This document shows positions 16,978-26,934 of a stretch of DNA of 64,000 nucleotides, piece by piece. The notes under the pieces are model-generated. The model had not been told where the DNA came from. It was given only the letters and a program-made list of their open reading frames with translations, and ran no database searches. Within the stretch, counting starts at the first letter, position 1. The number at the start of each line of letters is the position of its first letter. A program made the translations under genes and the position numbers. Location: the NCBI RefSeq assembly GCF_016587435.1, contig NZ_BNJJ01000016.1, positions 163,679 to 227,678 on the forward strand. The letters are read 5' to 3'. This DNA is from Dictyobacter formicarum. GTDB taxonomy: Bacteria > Chloroflexota > Ktedonobacteria > Ktedonobacterales > Ktedonobacteraceae.

Positions 16978-18150
16978 TTATATATATTTTGCCAGGGCCG
17001 CGCGATCTATATGTACTCCCAAACCGGGAGCGGCTGGAGGCGCTATGTGGCCGTTTTGGATTGGGAGCGTTTCTTGAATAAGATCATCTGCCAGTAGCGG
17101 CAGGGTAGCCAGACCGCATTCCAGTGTAATTTCGGGCATGGCCGCCGCTAGCTGCAAGGCTGCGGCAACGCCGACACCGGCCTCAATGGTACTGGTGATC
17201 ACACTTTGTATACCCCGGGCGGTGGCCTGGCGAATCATTTGCTGGCTCTGGCGTAAGCCACCGGCGAGCTGGGGCTTAATTACAAAGACCTCTGCAGCTT
17301 CCTCAGCTAAGACGCGTCGGGCACTTTCCAGATCCGAGAGCGCCTCATCAGCAGCGATAGGGACGGATACCGCCCGGCGCAAAGCCGCCATTCCAGCCAG
17401 GTCGGACCTCGGTAACGGCTGTTCTACATACTGGATGGACCAGCGCTCACAGGCCGACAAAATAGCGCGGGCCTGCTCAAAGTTCCAGGACTCATTGGCA
17501 TCCAGGCGTAGATGGATGGAGGGACCAAGCGCGCTACGCACGGCTGCAATGAGCTCGACGGTCTGGCTTAACTGTGGTCCTACCTTGAGCTTGACGCAGG
17601 AAAAGCCTTGCACAGCCGCTTGCCGGGCCTGCACGACCGCCGATTCGAGTTTCTGCGCACCAATAACCGTATTGACCGGCAAAGTTGGGCGCACCTGAGA
17701 TGATGCCAGTTCCAACGCCTGCGTGGTGGGTAGCTCGGTGAGATCAGGGAGAGCGAGCAGGGTAGCCAGCGAGCAACGATAGTATTGGCCCAGCGCATCC
17801 AGCACAGCCGTTTCCAATCCACAACGGGCCGCTGTAGGAAGCATGTCATGTAGCTGATCTAGCTTCCCCAGAGCGTCAAGCAGAGACAATCCCTGTAACC
17901 GCTGCGGCATAGCCGGTAGACAGGCCAGCACATCTTGCAATGTGCCTCCACTGAACTCCGGTAGCGGAGCGCATTCCCCAATGCCGCTTGTGCCCGCGCT
18001 CGTGCGCACCTCAACGATGACTCCGGTGCGCGTCGCCAATCGCTCATGAGCGCTGGTAAAACTGGTCGGAAGCGGCACCCGATACGGCGTCCATATGAGC
18101 TCCCGAATGATCGGGAGGTCCAGTGTGGTTGGTCTGGAATGATCTACCAT
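16978..18150 (-). CDS. menC: o-Succinylbenzoate synthase
   Basis: 390 residues from this ATG; an in-frame TTG at 18156 has better spacing from GGAGG and may be the true start, and longer extensions are unlikely. Enolase superfamily: catalytic KLK (CVKLKVGPQ), metal ligands in RLDANESW, EQPL and ADEALSD, and the second lysine in VIKPQLAGG. It dehydrates SHCHC to o-succinylbenzoate. It leads a menC-menE unit that is separated from menFDHB by a small plus-strand gene. Confidence 0.92.
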   Translation of the reverse strand: MVDHSRPTTLDLPIIRELIWTPYRVPLPTSFTSAHERLATRTGVIVEVRTSAGTSGIGECAPLPEFSGGTLQDVLACLPAMPQRLQGLSLLDALGKLDQLHDMLPTAARCGLETAVLDALGQYYRCSLATLLALPDLTELPTTQALELASSQVRPTLPVNTVIGAQKLESAVVQARQAAVQGFSCVKLKVGPQLSQTVELIAAVRSALGPSIHLRLDANESWNFEQARAILSACERWSIQYVEQPLPRSDLAGMAALRRAVSVPIAADEALSDLESARRVLAEEAAEVFVIKPQLAGGLRQSQQMIRQATARGIQSVITSTIEAGVGVAAALQLAAAMPEITLECGLATLPLLADDLIQETLPIQNGHIAPPAAPGLGVHIDRAALAKYI

Positions 18151-18419
18151 GCTCAACTTTAATCCTCCGGGTTTCCTACATGTATTTGTTGTGTAGGAGG
18201 GATGTGTCGTACGCCAACAGGGTGGCATGCACGAGGCCGGATTGCGTTTTTTCGTACGGAAAACGTGTTTAGAAAGCCGCAATCCTATGCCGCCTACGAG
18301 GGTACCGTTTGGCCCACGAAAACGCTATGGGTGCATATGTTTACATTGTGATGATAATGTCCAGGGTTGTGTTCGTTTATATATAAAAAGAAAGACGTAA
18401 AAAGTAGAAGGTAGACTGT

Positions 18420-18614
18420 ATGCAAAATTTTCAGCCGCCCAAAAGATCAGCGTTCAATCCTCAGAGACCGGCCAGAACAGTGTTTATCCCTCAGAGACCG
18501 ACTAGCCAGCCGATTAATGTGCGTAAATTAATTGGCGTGTTTGTTGGCGCCTTGCTCATGTTCCTTGGTTTTCTGGGGCTGTGTTATTGTGTCTTCCTCT
18601 ACTTCCATCACTGA
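18420..18614 (+). CDS. Small membrane protein between the two men units
   Basis: 64 residues: a Pro/Arg/Gln-rich N-terminal half with a repeated PQRP motif (NPQRPAR, IPQRPTS) and one transmembrane helix (IGVFVGALLMFLGFLGLCYCVFLYF). No family recognised. It is transcribed against the men genes and ends at a bidirectional hairpin. A modest ribosome site (GAAGGT) precedes the ATG. Confidence 0.5.
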   Translation: MQNFQPPKRSAFNPQRPARTVFIPQRPTSQPINVRKLIGVFVGALLMFLGFLGLCYCVFLYFHH

Positions 18615-18627
18615 TCCACCAATGATT

Positions 18628-18653
18628 AAGAGGCAAGCGCTCGCTTGCCTCTT
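18628..18653. terminator. Bidirectional terminator
   Basis: Perfect 12-bp stem AAGAGGCAAGCG (18628-18639) with 18642-18653, 2-nt gap, followed by T-rich sequence. It lies between the small plus-strand gene and the 3' end of menB. Confidence 0.7.
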
Positions 18654-18674
18654 GACGCTTTTTGTGCCTGCTAT

Positions 18675-19493
18675 TTATGGTAGGCGTGGGAATTTGGAGA
18701 AGTCAGGTTTGCGCTTCTCCAGGAAGGCGTTCTTACCCTCTTTACCCTCTTCGGTCATGTAGTAGAGCATGGTGGCATTGCCAGCCAGTTCCTGGATGCC
18801 AGCCAGGCCATCGGTGTCAGCGTTGAATGCTGATTTCAGGAAACGTATCGCAATGGGGCTCTTCTCAAGAATCTCCTGGGCCCATTTAATGGTTTCTTCT
18901 TCCAACTGCGCCAGGGGCACAACGGTGTTGATCAGTCCCATATCCAGGGCTTCCTGGGCGCTGTACTGGCGGCAGAGGTACCAGATCTCACGGGCTTTCT
19001 TATGACCAACCACGCGAGCCATATAGGTAGCGCCCCAGCCAGCATCGAAACTGCCCACACGGGGACCGGTCTGGCCAAAGCGAGCATTATCGGCAGCGAT
19101 TGTCAGGTCGCAGAGCAATTGCAAGACATGTCCACCACCGATCGCATAGCCAGCGACCATGGCGATAACTGGTTTCGGCAGATATTTGATAACCTTCTGC
19201 AGTTCAAGAGCATTCAGGCGCGGCACGCCGTCGCCGCCGACATAGCCACCCTCCCCACGTACGCGCTGGTCGCCGCCGGAACAGAATGCCTTGTCGCCCT
19301 GACCCGTGAAAATAACCACGCCGATCTCGGCATCTTCGCGGCAGAGAATGAAGGCATCGATAAGCTCATCCAGTGTTTCTGGACGGAAGGCATTGCGCAC
19401 CTCAGGGCGATTAATAGTAATTTTGCCCATGCCATTGGCTTTTTCAAAAATAATATCTTGATAATCACGAACTTTTTGCCATTCGACTGACAT
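18675..19493 (-). CDS. menB: 1,4-Dihydroxy-2-naphthoyl-CoA synthase
   Basis: 272 residues from the ATG at 19493, which follows GGAGACTATT; the frame is open further upstream but the [14 protein letters not shown] start matches the family. Crotonase superfamily: [22 protein letters not shown] (oxyanion hole) and the MenB-specific [22 protein letters not shown] are all present. It closes the second naphthoate ring from o-succinylbenzoyl-CoA. Last gene of the menFDHB unit. Confidence 0.96.
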   Translation of the reverse strand: MSVEWQKVRDYQDIIFEKANGMGKITINRPEVRNAFRPETLDELIDAFILCREDAEIGVVIFTGQGDKAFCSGGDQRVRGEGGYVGGDGVPRLNALELQKVIKYLPKPVIAMVAGYAIGGGHVLQLLCDLTIAADNARFGQTGPRVGSFDAGWGATYMARVVGHKKAREIWYLCRQYSAQEALDMGLINTVVPLAQLEEETIKWAQEILEKSPIAIRFLKSAFNADTDGLAGIQELAGNATMLYYMTEEGKEGKNAFLEKRKPDFSKFPRLP

Positions 19494-19530
19494 AATAGTC
19501 TCCTTATTTTTAATTTTATTCTCTATTCTA

Positions 19531-20406
19531 TTATGGCACAGAGCAGCAGAATGTGCGGACAAGATGCTCGAACACTTCCGGTTTTTCCAGATGCATGGTA
19601 TGGCCGGCGCCCGGGATAATGTGGTGCCGAGCCTGTGGAAAGCGTTCGACCATGTCACGCGCTATTGCGCAGAACTTTTGATCCTCTTCGCCGGAAAGCA
19701 GGAGGACAGGGACAGTAATGGTGCCCAGACGATCGTGGATGGCTGGTTGCGAGCCGGTTCCAACGCCGCGCAGGCTATTGGCTAGCCCACGTGTACTATT
19801 ACGCAGTCGTTGCTGGCGCAGGGCTGCGCGTACCCTGACTGGTAGCTTTACCTGGCTGGCAAAGATCGGGCGGCGCTCCCAATAATTTACAAAAGCCTCA
19901 ATGCCATAATCTTCGATACAGTTAGCGAGCGCCTCATCGCTACGGCGGCGCTGCTCGCGCTCCTCATGGGAGGGCAGGCCAGGAGAAGTGCTTTCCAATA
20001 GCAACGCCCTGAAATAGCCTGAGAGAGCCGTATAGAGGGCAATCCGACCACCCATCGAATAGCCAACCAGAATAGCCTTCCCGGCAGGAACCTCAAGGGC
20101 GCGCAAGGCGGCCAGAATATCCTCCTGACAATACTCCATAGCATAGCGTTGGGGATCCTCAGGCACACTTGAACGACCATGTCCCAGCATCTCCAGAGAG
20201 ATGATATGCATTCCCTGCTCAGCTAAATGCTTCAGCAGAGGTCCCCAGCTGGTAGCGCACCCCGTAAAGCCATGGATAAAGACCACCGTTGGTTGTTCAA
20301 TATACAGATCCTCATGCCGACCCAGCTGGAGTAGACCCATGTGTACCCCATTGACCTCAATCTGCTGAATAACCCCTTCTTGAATGTCGGGGCATTGCAT
20401 TCCCAT
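19531..20406 (-). CDS. menH: SHCHC synthase-like alpha/beta hydrolase
   Basis: 291 residues, alpha/beta hydrolase fold. Visible: oxyanion region [21 protein letters not shown], nucleophile elbow GYSMGGR, acid SGEEDQKFC and the catalytic His in [12 protein letters not shown]. In the family this removes pyruvate from SEPHCHC in menaquinone synthesis. It sits between menD (7-base gap) and menB, which supports menH over a generic hydrolase. Confidence 0.88.
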   Translation of the reverse strand: MGMQCPDIQEGVIQQIEVNGVHMGLLQLGRHEDLYIEQPTVVFIHGFTGCATSWGPLLKHLAEQGMHIISLEMLGHGRSSVPEDPQRYAMEYCQEDILAALRALEVPAGKAILVGYSMGGRIALYTALSGYFRALLLESTSPGLPSHEEREQRRRSDEALANCIEDYGIEAFVNYWERRPIFASQVKLPVRVRAALRQQRLRNSTRGLANSLRGVGTGSQPAIHDRLGTITVPVLLLSGEEDQKFCAIARDMVERFPQARHHIIPGAGHTMHLEKPEVFEHLVRTFCCSVP

Positions 20407-20413
20407 TGTCTGT

Positions 20414-22252
20414 TTAGTCCTCCTGGTTACGGAGTGTATTTTCTACTGCCTGCCACAACTGCCGATGCATAGCCACATTGCTTGCGCGCTCAGTACGCAG
20501 CTCAATCACGTGGAGACCTCTCGTGGCAATACTGTCCTGAAAGACCTGGCGGAAGTCGCTCCAATCCGCTGGTCGTTGATAGGTACCTCCATACATTTGC
20601 ACTACCGGTTGAAACTCAAGTCCAGTTGGGGTACCGAATAACTGCTCAAAGTGTGCTGGATAGGCGGCCTGTGGTAAGAATGAGAAGATACCGCCACCAT
20701 CATTATTAATTAAGATGATCACGAGATCTAATTGGTGTAATCGTGCTGCCAGTAGTCCATTGAGATCGTGGAAGAAGGATAGGTCGCCGATCACCAATAC
20801 CGTCGGGGTAGAGGACTGTTTGGCCGCGCTGACTCCCAGGGCGCTGGAGATGACCCCATCAATGCCATTGGCGCCGCGATTACCAAGCGTAGAGATAGTC
20901 TGTGAACCGCCCCAGTAGAACGTATCCATGTCGCGGATCGGCATACTATTGCCAGCAAAGAGCGTTGAGCCCGGGGGCAACAAATCTGTCAGCTCAGTAA
21001 AGACCCGGCCCTCAAACGGAGCCTGGAAATCTTGAATGGCGGCCTGTAAGGTCTGGCGCGTCATACGATCGGCGCGCAGCCAGGTCTGGAGCCAGCGATC
21101 GTCATGTGCCGGCAGGGCCTGTTCCTGTTGCGCTAAGCGCGTCGTCAGTTCCTCACAGAAGGTGGCTGGATGGGCATGAATCATATGTGAGGCCAGCTGC
21201 GTCGGCTCATTCCAGTCTCCCTGTGCATCAACGACGATCTGGGGACAATCGGCATAGCGCTTAAGATAGAGCAAGAATGGTTTGGCGACCGGCATCGCCC
21301 CGAAGCGGATGATCAGCTCCGGTACAAAGCGTCCGGCAAAGGTTTCAAGGCGCAAGAAGGCATCGTAGCTACTCACAATCAGGCTCTGGTCATGCGCACC
21401 ACCGCGCAGTTGTGATAGTGGATCAGCCAGAATCGGATAGCGCAGCGTGCGGGCCAGTTGAAGTAGAGGAGCCGTCAAGGCAGGATCGAAGGAGGGCCCG
21501 ACCACAATTAATCCATGGGTGGTAGCGCTGGCCTGCTCGGCGACCTGTGCTATTTCTTCGGCAGAAATGCTGCCAGGAGAGGCATCATCCACACGCACAT
21601 AGGGGGTATTGTCGGGCCGACCCTGCCAGAGAATAGGATCGCGTTGCTCAACTGGTGGCAGCGGCTGATCGGGCAGAGCGGCGGGCGTCAAAGGTTCGCG
21701 GAACGGCAGATTGAGATGGACAGGGCCAGCAGGCACGGCACTGGCCAGGGCCGCCACGCGGTCAGCCAGCGTCCGGATATAGCGTAAAGCCTCATTGGTC
21801 GCTTCAGGTAAGGCAACCTCAACGAACCACTTGACGTGCGTCCCGTAGAGACGATTCTGATCGATCGCCTGCGGGGCACCGGTTTCACGTAACTCATGAG
21901 GACGATCGGCGGTCAGGACCAGTAGAGGCACATGGGTCAGCTTCGCTTCAGCTATAGCCGGCAAAAAGTTGGCTGCCGCCGTCCCCGAAGTACAGACCAG
22001 CGCTACCGGGCGACCTAGCTGCTTCGCCATTCCCAGCGCGAAAAAAGCCGCTGACCGCTCGTCCACATGCATCCAGACCTTCAGAGAAGGATGGGCCGCG
22101 ATAGCCATCGCCAGCGGCGTCGAGCGCGAGCCCGGACAGGCCACAATATTCTGTACCCCGGAACGTTGTAACTCATCGATAAATGCGTTTATATATGCGT
22201 ACGTAGGATTCGCTGCCTGGAGCGGATCGCTGCTAGTTTGTACTTGTGCCAT
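20414..22252 (-). CDS. menD: SEPHCHC synthase (thiamine diphosphate enzyme)
   Basis: 612 residues, normal is about 550-610. ThDP family with the N-terminal VACPGSRSTPLAMAIAAHP and HVDERSAAFFALGMAK, and the C-terminal cofactor region GNRGANGIDGVISSALG and GDLSFFHDLNGLL. It joins 2-oxoglutarate (as a succinic semialdehyde unit) to isochorismate. The start is 9 bases after the menF stop. Confidence 0.96.
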   Translation of the reverse strand: MAQVQTSSDPLQAANPTYAYINAFIDELQRSGVQNIVACPGSRSTPLAMAIAAHPSLKVWMHVDERSAAFFALGMAKQLGRPVALVCTSGTAAANFLPAIAEAKLTHVPLLVLTADRPHELRETGAPQAIDQNRLYGTHVKWFVEVALPEATNEALRYIRTLADRVAALASAVPAGPVHLNLPFREPLTPAALPDQPLPPVEQRDPILWQGRPDNTPYVRVDDASPGSISAEEIAQVAEQASATTHGLIVVGPSFDPALTAPLLQLARTLRYPILADPLSQLRGGAHDQSLIVSSYDAFLRLETFAGRFVPELIIRFGAMPVAKPFLLYLKRYADCPQIVVDAQGDWNEPTQLASHMIHAHPATFCEELTTRLAQQEQALPAHDDRWLQTWLRADRMTRQTLQAAIQDFQAPFEGRVFTELTDLLPPGSTLFAGNSMPIRDMDTFYWGGSQTISTLGNRGANGIDGVISSALGVSAAKQSSTPTVLVIGDLSFFHDLNGLLAARLHQLDLVIILINNDGGGIFSFLPQAAYPAHFEQLFGTPTGLEFQPVVQMYGGTYQRPADWSDFRQVFQDSIATRGLHVIELRTERASNVAMHRQLWQAVENTLRNQED

Positions 22253-22261
22253 AGAACTTTC

Positions 22262-23755
22262 TCACATGTCTCCACCGAGACCACGTAACATGACCTGCAA
22301 CTTCAGGCAGGATTCCTGATATTCGCTTTCGGGATCGGAATCAGCCACAATACCACAGCCTGCAAAGAGCGTGGCCCGTTGACCATCGACCAATCCTGAG
22401 CGCAGCGCCACCGCAAACTCCCCATTGCCGCCGGTCCCAATCCAACCAATCGGGCCAGCATACCAGCCTCGATCCAGATGTTCATCTTCACGAATCGCAG
22501 CCAGCGCTGGCAAACGTGGATAGCCACCGACAGCCGGAGTCGGATGTAGATCCTCAATGGCCTCCAGGATGCTATGGCCGGGCTTAAGATTGCCCATGAT
22601 CGGCGTCTCGAGATGCTGGATATTTTTTAGCTTCAGCAAACGTGGAGCATCTGCTACCCAGACGCGTGAACAGAGAGAATAGAGGGCATCATGAATGGTT
22701 GTCACCACAAAATGATGTTCACCCTGATTTTTCTCGCTCTTCAGCAGTTCCTCACCGAAGCGATGATCCTCTTCTTCTGAGGCGCCGCGTGGAGCTGAAC
22801 CGGCCAGCGCCATCGTCTGAATCTGCCCATCCTCGCTACACACCAGTCGCTCAGGAGTCGCGCCCATAAAATAGCGTGTACCACGCTGAATAGCAAACAC
22901 ATAGGCACTGGGATAGGATTGGCTCAGACGCTGCAAGGTATCATCCACATCAAACTCATCTTCCTGCTCCACCTGTACGCCACGGGCCAGCACCACCTTC
23001 TCAAATGCACCGGAGCGAATCTTCTTCACCGCCTGTGCCACCTGTTCCTTCCACTGCTCGGCTGACAACATATCATGTACAACCATCTCACCAGGCTTTT
23101 TCTCTACTGCTGCACCATCCTCAGCGGCCAGCTGATCAATCCCGTTTTGTAGCACCAGCGCCAGGCGCTGCAGCGTCTTAGCCACCTGATCAGCGCGCTG
23201 CTCAACATCATCATCAGCACCGATCAGCGCATTGATGGTCAGAGCAGCTTTATCTTCATCAGAGTGGAAGAGCAGAAAAGGGAGGATGAGCAGGCCGGCG
23301 GGAAAACCTTCCCACAAAGCCGTATGGGGTGTAAGCGTGTCAAACGTAAAACCACCTAGCAGCACCGGGCCGGAGGTATAGGGAGGCAGATTCGACGAAA
23401 TTTTCTCGATAATCGCATGCTGGCGTAGCTCGCGCCAGGCCGCGGCAGCCGTAGTTACCCGTTCGGAACCAGTCGTCTCAATCGTCATTGCCTCTCCAAC
23501 TCCAACCAGGGCCCGCTTATCGGCGGAACGCGCCCAGAAGAAACGATTGCCCAGGTCAAGATGTTGGAAAATGGTAAATAACAATTGCGGATCATGGACA
23601 ATCATGGGAAGAGTAATGCTGACCAGAATCGGACGTTCTAGCTGGTGCGCGCGCTCCCTGGCCTGTTGGAACGTCGTCACCAAATGGTCTCGGTCATAGA
23701 GAGGGGACCCCGAATGATTTGTGTTATACGCATTATCAGTAAAAGTTATATCCAT
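22262..23755 (-). CDS. menF: Isochorismate synthase
   Basis: 497 residues of the chorismate-utilising family. Motifs: KVVLARGVQVE, ALAGSAPRGASEEED, KNQGEHHFVV, HLETPIMGNLK, LHPTPAVGGYPR and the C-terminal GWYAGPIGWIG. It makes isochorismate and opens the menF-D-H-B operon. The gene context separates menF from the entC/salicylate versions. Confidence 0.95.
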   Translation of the reverse strand: MDITFTDNAYNTNHSGSPLYDRDHLVTTFQQARERAHQLERPILVSITLPMIVHDPQLLFTIFQHLDLGNRFFWARSADKRALVGVGEAMTIETTGSERVTTAAAAWRELRQHAIIEKISSNLPPYTSGPVLLGGFTFDTLTPHTALWEGFPAGLLILPFLLFHSDEDKAALTINALIGADDDVEQRADQVAKTLQRLALVLQNGIDQLAAEDGAAVEKKPGEMVVHDMLSAEQWKEQVAQAVKKIRSGAFEKVVLARGVQVEQEDEFDVDDTLQRLSQSYPSAYVFAIQRGTRYFMGATPERLVCSEDGQIQTMALAGSAPRGASEEEDHRFGEELLKSEKNQGEHHFVVTTIHDALYSLCSRVWVADAPRLLKLKNIQHLETPIMGNLKPGHSILEAIEDLHPTPAVGGYPRLPALAAIREDEHLDRGWYAGPIGWIGTGGNGEFAVALRSGLVDGQRATLFAGCGIVADSDPESEYQESCLKLQVMLRGLGGDM

Positions 23756-24256
23756 TTAACTCACCAGAAGTATGACTGATTATTATATCGATAGCGACCA
23801 TGCGACCATAGTGGAATATACTCATCTATGAGCCAGACGGTGTGGGCCAGGAAATGTAGAGAGCCACAGAGAGCATCAGGATCAAGCATATGTTTCCCGT
23901 TCCCTGCATATCCACACTACTGTTGACATCTCTCGATCTAGCCACCGGGCCGCATCACAGTCATGCCTAAAGGGACCAGTAACATAATTATTTCTTGAGA
24001 TAGCAGAAGTATGACCGGATGGGGCGACATACTGCGGTGGTAGAAATGCCGAAGCCAAAGCAGTGCCTGTAGTATTATAACACGTCATTGAAAAACAAAC
24101 CAAAGAGGTAAGAGGGTTTAGAAATTTCTCCCGGTCGGGAGACTTGTGTGGCTTATTGTGTCCCCTTTGCGGACGGGCGCATGCGCGGTTTTTATCTGGT
24201 TGTTTGCCTGGGGTCAGCGCCCCATTTGTGTCGTTGACGAGCGATACCGTTCCCCC

Positions 24257-24281
24257 GTAGGTTCGGGCCTTGCACCCGATT
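24257..24281 (+). repeat. Dispersed palindromic repeat, single copy
   Basis: Core TAGGTTCGGGCCTTGCACCC, same family as the copies at 13869, 14091, 34999, 35235, 42929, 63612 and 63648. The central GGGCCTTGCACCC part is an imperfect hairpin. Confidence 0.65.
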
Positions 24282-24572
24282 TGCTCCCTGTTGATATTTT
24301 ATTCGCGAAAATTTGATTTTTGAACCATGGAAATGTAGGCGGTGGACGATGCAGCGCCCACGGACATCGAACATATTCTCACTTGCAGCCTGGTGTCAGG
24401 ATAGCACGAAGTGATTGGAAAGTCAATAGCTGAAAAATGGAATAAAAGGTGTTACACAATAATCTAAGGGTTTAAGAAAACGTGAGTGTCATTGTGGTTA
24501 TCGATTAATCGTAATCGTTAAAGTTAATAAAAATATAATAACTAATATATTACGATATCGATATCGATAGGG

Positions 24573-24834
24573 AGGAGACTTGAGTCTCCCTTTTGGCTTT
24601 CAGGTCTCCATTGAGCGGTAAAAGTCTCCACTTTAGTTGTCATAAGATTGTAAAAGTCTCCATTGAGCGGTAAAAGTCTTCTTTTTTGATGGCATCAGGA
24701 ATGCGCGACGGGTCTCCCAATTTGGAGTTCAGGTCTCCAATTTTTAGCGATGGGTCACCACCTGTTAGAGGTGTGAAAATGGTTAAGAATCGCGCCTTCT
24801 GGTAATGGGTCTCCTCTTTTGACGACGGGTCTCC
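24573..24834 (+). repeat. GTCTCC repeat array
   Basis: Eight exact GTCTCC copies begin at 24584, 24604, 24624, 24656, 24712, 24733, 24809 and 24829, plus variants GTCTTC at 24676 and GTCACC at 24754, all on the plus strand. Several neighbours are 20-21 bases apart. The first copy is part of a palindrome GGAGACTTGAGTCTCC (24574-24589). A longer unit containing CCATTGAGCGGTAAAAGTCT occurs twice (24609-24628 and 24660-24679). Terminal multi-repeat structure of an IS21-type element is one explanation; a regulator-binding array is another. No istA/istB gene is present nearby. Confidence 0.6.
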
Positions 24835-25018
24835 AAGCTATAATGACCTGGATACGGCTATCTGCATTTATTTAATTGGATCTTATGATTGATAAAGTTG
24901 TATATGGTGGATAGTACAATTTGGCTAGAAAATCAGGAGAAAGAGAGCTGAGGACCCATTGCTGCCTGATTGCAGTTCCGGGGTCCTCTGATGTGATTGA
25001 GTAATGTGGTGCGCATTG

Positions 25019-26131
25019 TTAGTGACCGTGTATGATTGGCAATAGCGATGAGATGATGATGATCAATACAAAGGCGACTGCAATAATCTTACCCATGGGA
25101 TTGCCAAAGTTGATGGTCCAGCCGAGGCCCATGCGCTTTTCGACCCACAGGGCCGGGTCTTCGGGATTATAGTAGAGTATTCCACCGATCCAATAACGGT
25201 CGTCGTCGCGGGCCACAAACTTCTTGTTGGGATCAAGCTGAGTGCGCTGAGACTGATTCTGGTTAGCCATCAGGCGCGTCAGATAGATGATGGTGCCGGC
25301 CAGTACCAGGACCATGATCGCGGTTACTACAGGCACGATGGTAACGGAACTACTTGACGGTAGGACGCCAAACACAAGCAAGGCCGTAAACAGAAAGATG
25401 AGGTTCGTCGTGGTCGCGATTACCAGCAGGAGTTTGCTGGTACCCTGGCGCAACAGGCGCTGGCGCTCAAGATCCGCCTCAGGATTGGCCGGATCAAGCT
25501 GCTGGCGCGTGTGGGGCAAGTAATAGGCCAGTGTATAGAGCAGGCCGGTAACCAGGATCACAGGCAGTGGCAACGTCCACAGCGCCATCGCCTTATCGGT
25601 CCATTGATTGGGCTGTCCATCAGCGCCAAAGTGGGTCGGAATCATCGCAGGCAAAGCTGGATAGCGTAGAATACCGATGGAGATAATCGCGATCAGAATC
25701 AGCAGCGAGGGCAGCAACCAGAGCAGCGAGGGACGACGTACCACAGGCTGCGAGGCTCCGATCTCTGTCATCACCACCTGGCGCAGACCGTTATACCAGC
25801 CCTCGCGCTCTTTCACATGCGCGATACGTTTATGCGCGCTGTAGTAGTAGAAGTAGACCAGCACCGTCGTCACTGCAATTTCGGCGAAGCTCGCATAGAC
25901 CCAAGAGTTATACTGCGCGAAGAACCAGCTGGCGGCTCCCACCAGTAACGCAATCACAATCAGGCCAGTATGATAGTCACGTCTGACGTGCGCAATAATA
26001 GGCGCATCCACGCGATCCGGCGGAATACGTACTCCAAAGGGTATGGTAGAAGGCATAATCTGTGTCCACGACCATGCGGACACCACCAGGATGAGAGAAA
26101 TGATGCTCATAAGCATATATGTAGCATTCAT
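25019..26131 (-). CDS. DUF1648/DUF5808 membrane protein
   Basis: 370 residues. The ATG at 26131 overlaps the TGA of the upstream GntR gene (ATGA), with GGAG just before it, so it is preferred over the in-frame TTG at 26143. The DUF1648 signature LPAMIPTHFGADGQPNQWTDK lies at about 165-190, and a DUF5808 segment (YWIGGILYYNPEDPALWVEK) near residue 315. About eight hydrophobic helices. Family members (SdpI-like, YhdF-like) are linked to peptide-toxin immunity or membrane sensing in Firmicutes; a direct role here is unknown. Confidence 0.85.
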   Translation of the reverse strand: MNATYMLMSIISLILVVSAWSWTQIMPSTIPFGVRIPPDRVDAPIIAHVRRDYHTGLIVIALLVGAASWFFAQYNSWVYASFAEIAVTTVLVYFYYYSAHKRIAHVKEREGWYNGLRQVVMTEIGASQPVVRRPSLLWLLPSLLILIAIISIGILRYPALPAMIPTHFGADGQPNQWTDKAMALWTLPLPVILVTGLLYTLAYYLPHTRQQLDPANPEADLERQRLLRQGTSKLLLVIATTTNLIFLFTALLVFGVLPSSSSVTIVPVVTAIMVLVLAGTIIYLTRLMANQNQSQRTQLDPNKKFVARDDDRYWIGGILYYNPEDPALWVEKRMGLGWTINFGNPMGKIIAVAFVLIIIISSLLPIIHGH

Positions 26132-26541
26132 TGTTGACTCCAATTCTGTGAGTTGCTGTTTAGCTTATGCTGTGCAGCAAACTCTTCAAAATCTTTTAAA
26201 ATGGCTTGACACTGTCGCAAAATTTCCTCAGAAGAAACATGTTTAGCATAGGCTTCGGCCAGCAATGTACGCTGCCGCTCTTGCCAGGTAGCGGATAAAG
26301 GCGAAGTCACCTGGACGACAGCCCCCGTCTTACGCCTGAGTTGAATAAAACCCTCGCGCTCCAGCAGATCATAAGCTTTATTGACCGTATGTAGATTGAT
26401 GCCAAAGTCAGAGGCCAATTGCCTGATAGTTGGCAGACCTGCGCCCGCCGGTAACTGTCCGCTGGCAATCCCCTCAATGATCTGGTCGCGAATTTGCATA
26501 TAGATGGGTTTCTCGCTATCGATCTCAATCATCAAAAACAT
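26128..26541 (-). CDS. GntR-family regulator, YtrA subfamily
   Basis: 137 residues: a full winged-helix domain (PIYMQIRDQIIEGIASGQLPAGAGLPTIRQLASDFGINLHTVNKAYDLLEREG, given here only by its ends, residues 9-64) and a short helical C-terminus. This small size with no effector domain is typical of the YtrA subfamily, which represses adjacent membrane-protein operons. The 4-base overlap with the downstream DUF1648 gene shows a two-gene autoregulated unit (inference). Confidence 0.88.
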   Translation of the reverse strand: MFLMIEIDSEKPIYMQIRDQIIEGIASGQLPAGAGLPTIRQLASDFGINLHTVNKAYDLLEREGFIQLRRKTGAVVQVTSPLSATWQERQRTLLAEAYAKHVSSEEILRQCQAILKDFEEFAAQHKLNSNSQNWSQQ

Positions 26542-26934
26542 GGCGCAAGCCTTTCGTTATTTGTAATATTTATACTATAACAAATAGAACAAAGAATTGC
26601 AATATGTTATATATATGGAATGTAGTAACTATTCAGATGGATTATGCAAAAGTGGGAAAATGGGATGCTATCCTGGACGATAAAGGTCTGATAGAGCCGG
26701 TTCGTGCCGGCTCCAGTGGGATCTCCATCATAGTGGATAGCGTGTAAGGTAACAGGGATCGAGGACACGGCAGCCGCAGGAGCCAGATCGATGCGCAAAC
26801 GTTCACGGGCCCTCGATATGCTGGTCGAGGAGTAAGAAGCCCTATCGGTAAGTACGATGTTGCTGAAAGATGCGTCACATACATCAATGGTTATAAAAAC
26901 CACGCAGTATCTGCTCAACGTAATCCATAGATGG
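26542..26934. other. Intergenic region with a duplicated gene tail
   Basis: No intact gene. At 26889-26932 there is an imperfect tandem copy of the last 44-45 bases of the neighbouring bPH gene (26933-26977): in the minus-strand frame it reads DYVEQILRGF against GYVEQMLRSF of the gene. The rest (26600-26880) shows nothing that I can assign. Confidence 0.5.

Larger units (their letters stand above)
23756..25018. other. Long intergenic region upstream of menF
   Basis: 1.26 kb with no supported gene. It holds the menF promoter region, one copy of the dispersed repeat at 24257-24281, and the GTCTCC repeat array at 24573-24834. An open frame of 73 residues at 23882-24103 (minus) has no family resemblance and is not accepted. 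Confidence 0.6.

Noticed and set aside
16978..18282. Longer menC start at 18282
   Set aside because: The extra 44 residues are Cys/Thr/Arg-rich and unlike the family; a ribosome site supports 18150-18156.
23882..24103. 73-codon open frame upstream of menF
   Set aside because: No ribosome site and no recognisable domain; lies in a non-coding region with repeats.
24573..24834. CRISPR-like array
   Set aside because: The repeat is only 6 bases exact, intervals are 20-76 bases and irregular, and no cas gene is present.
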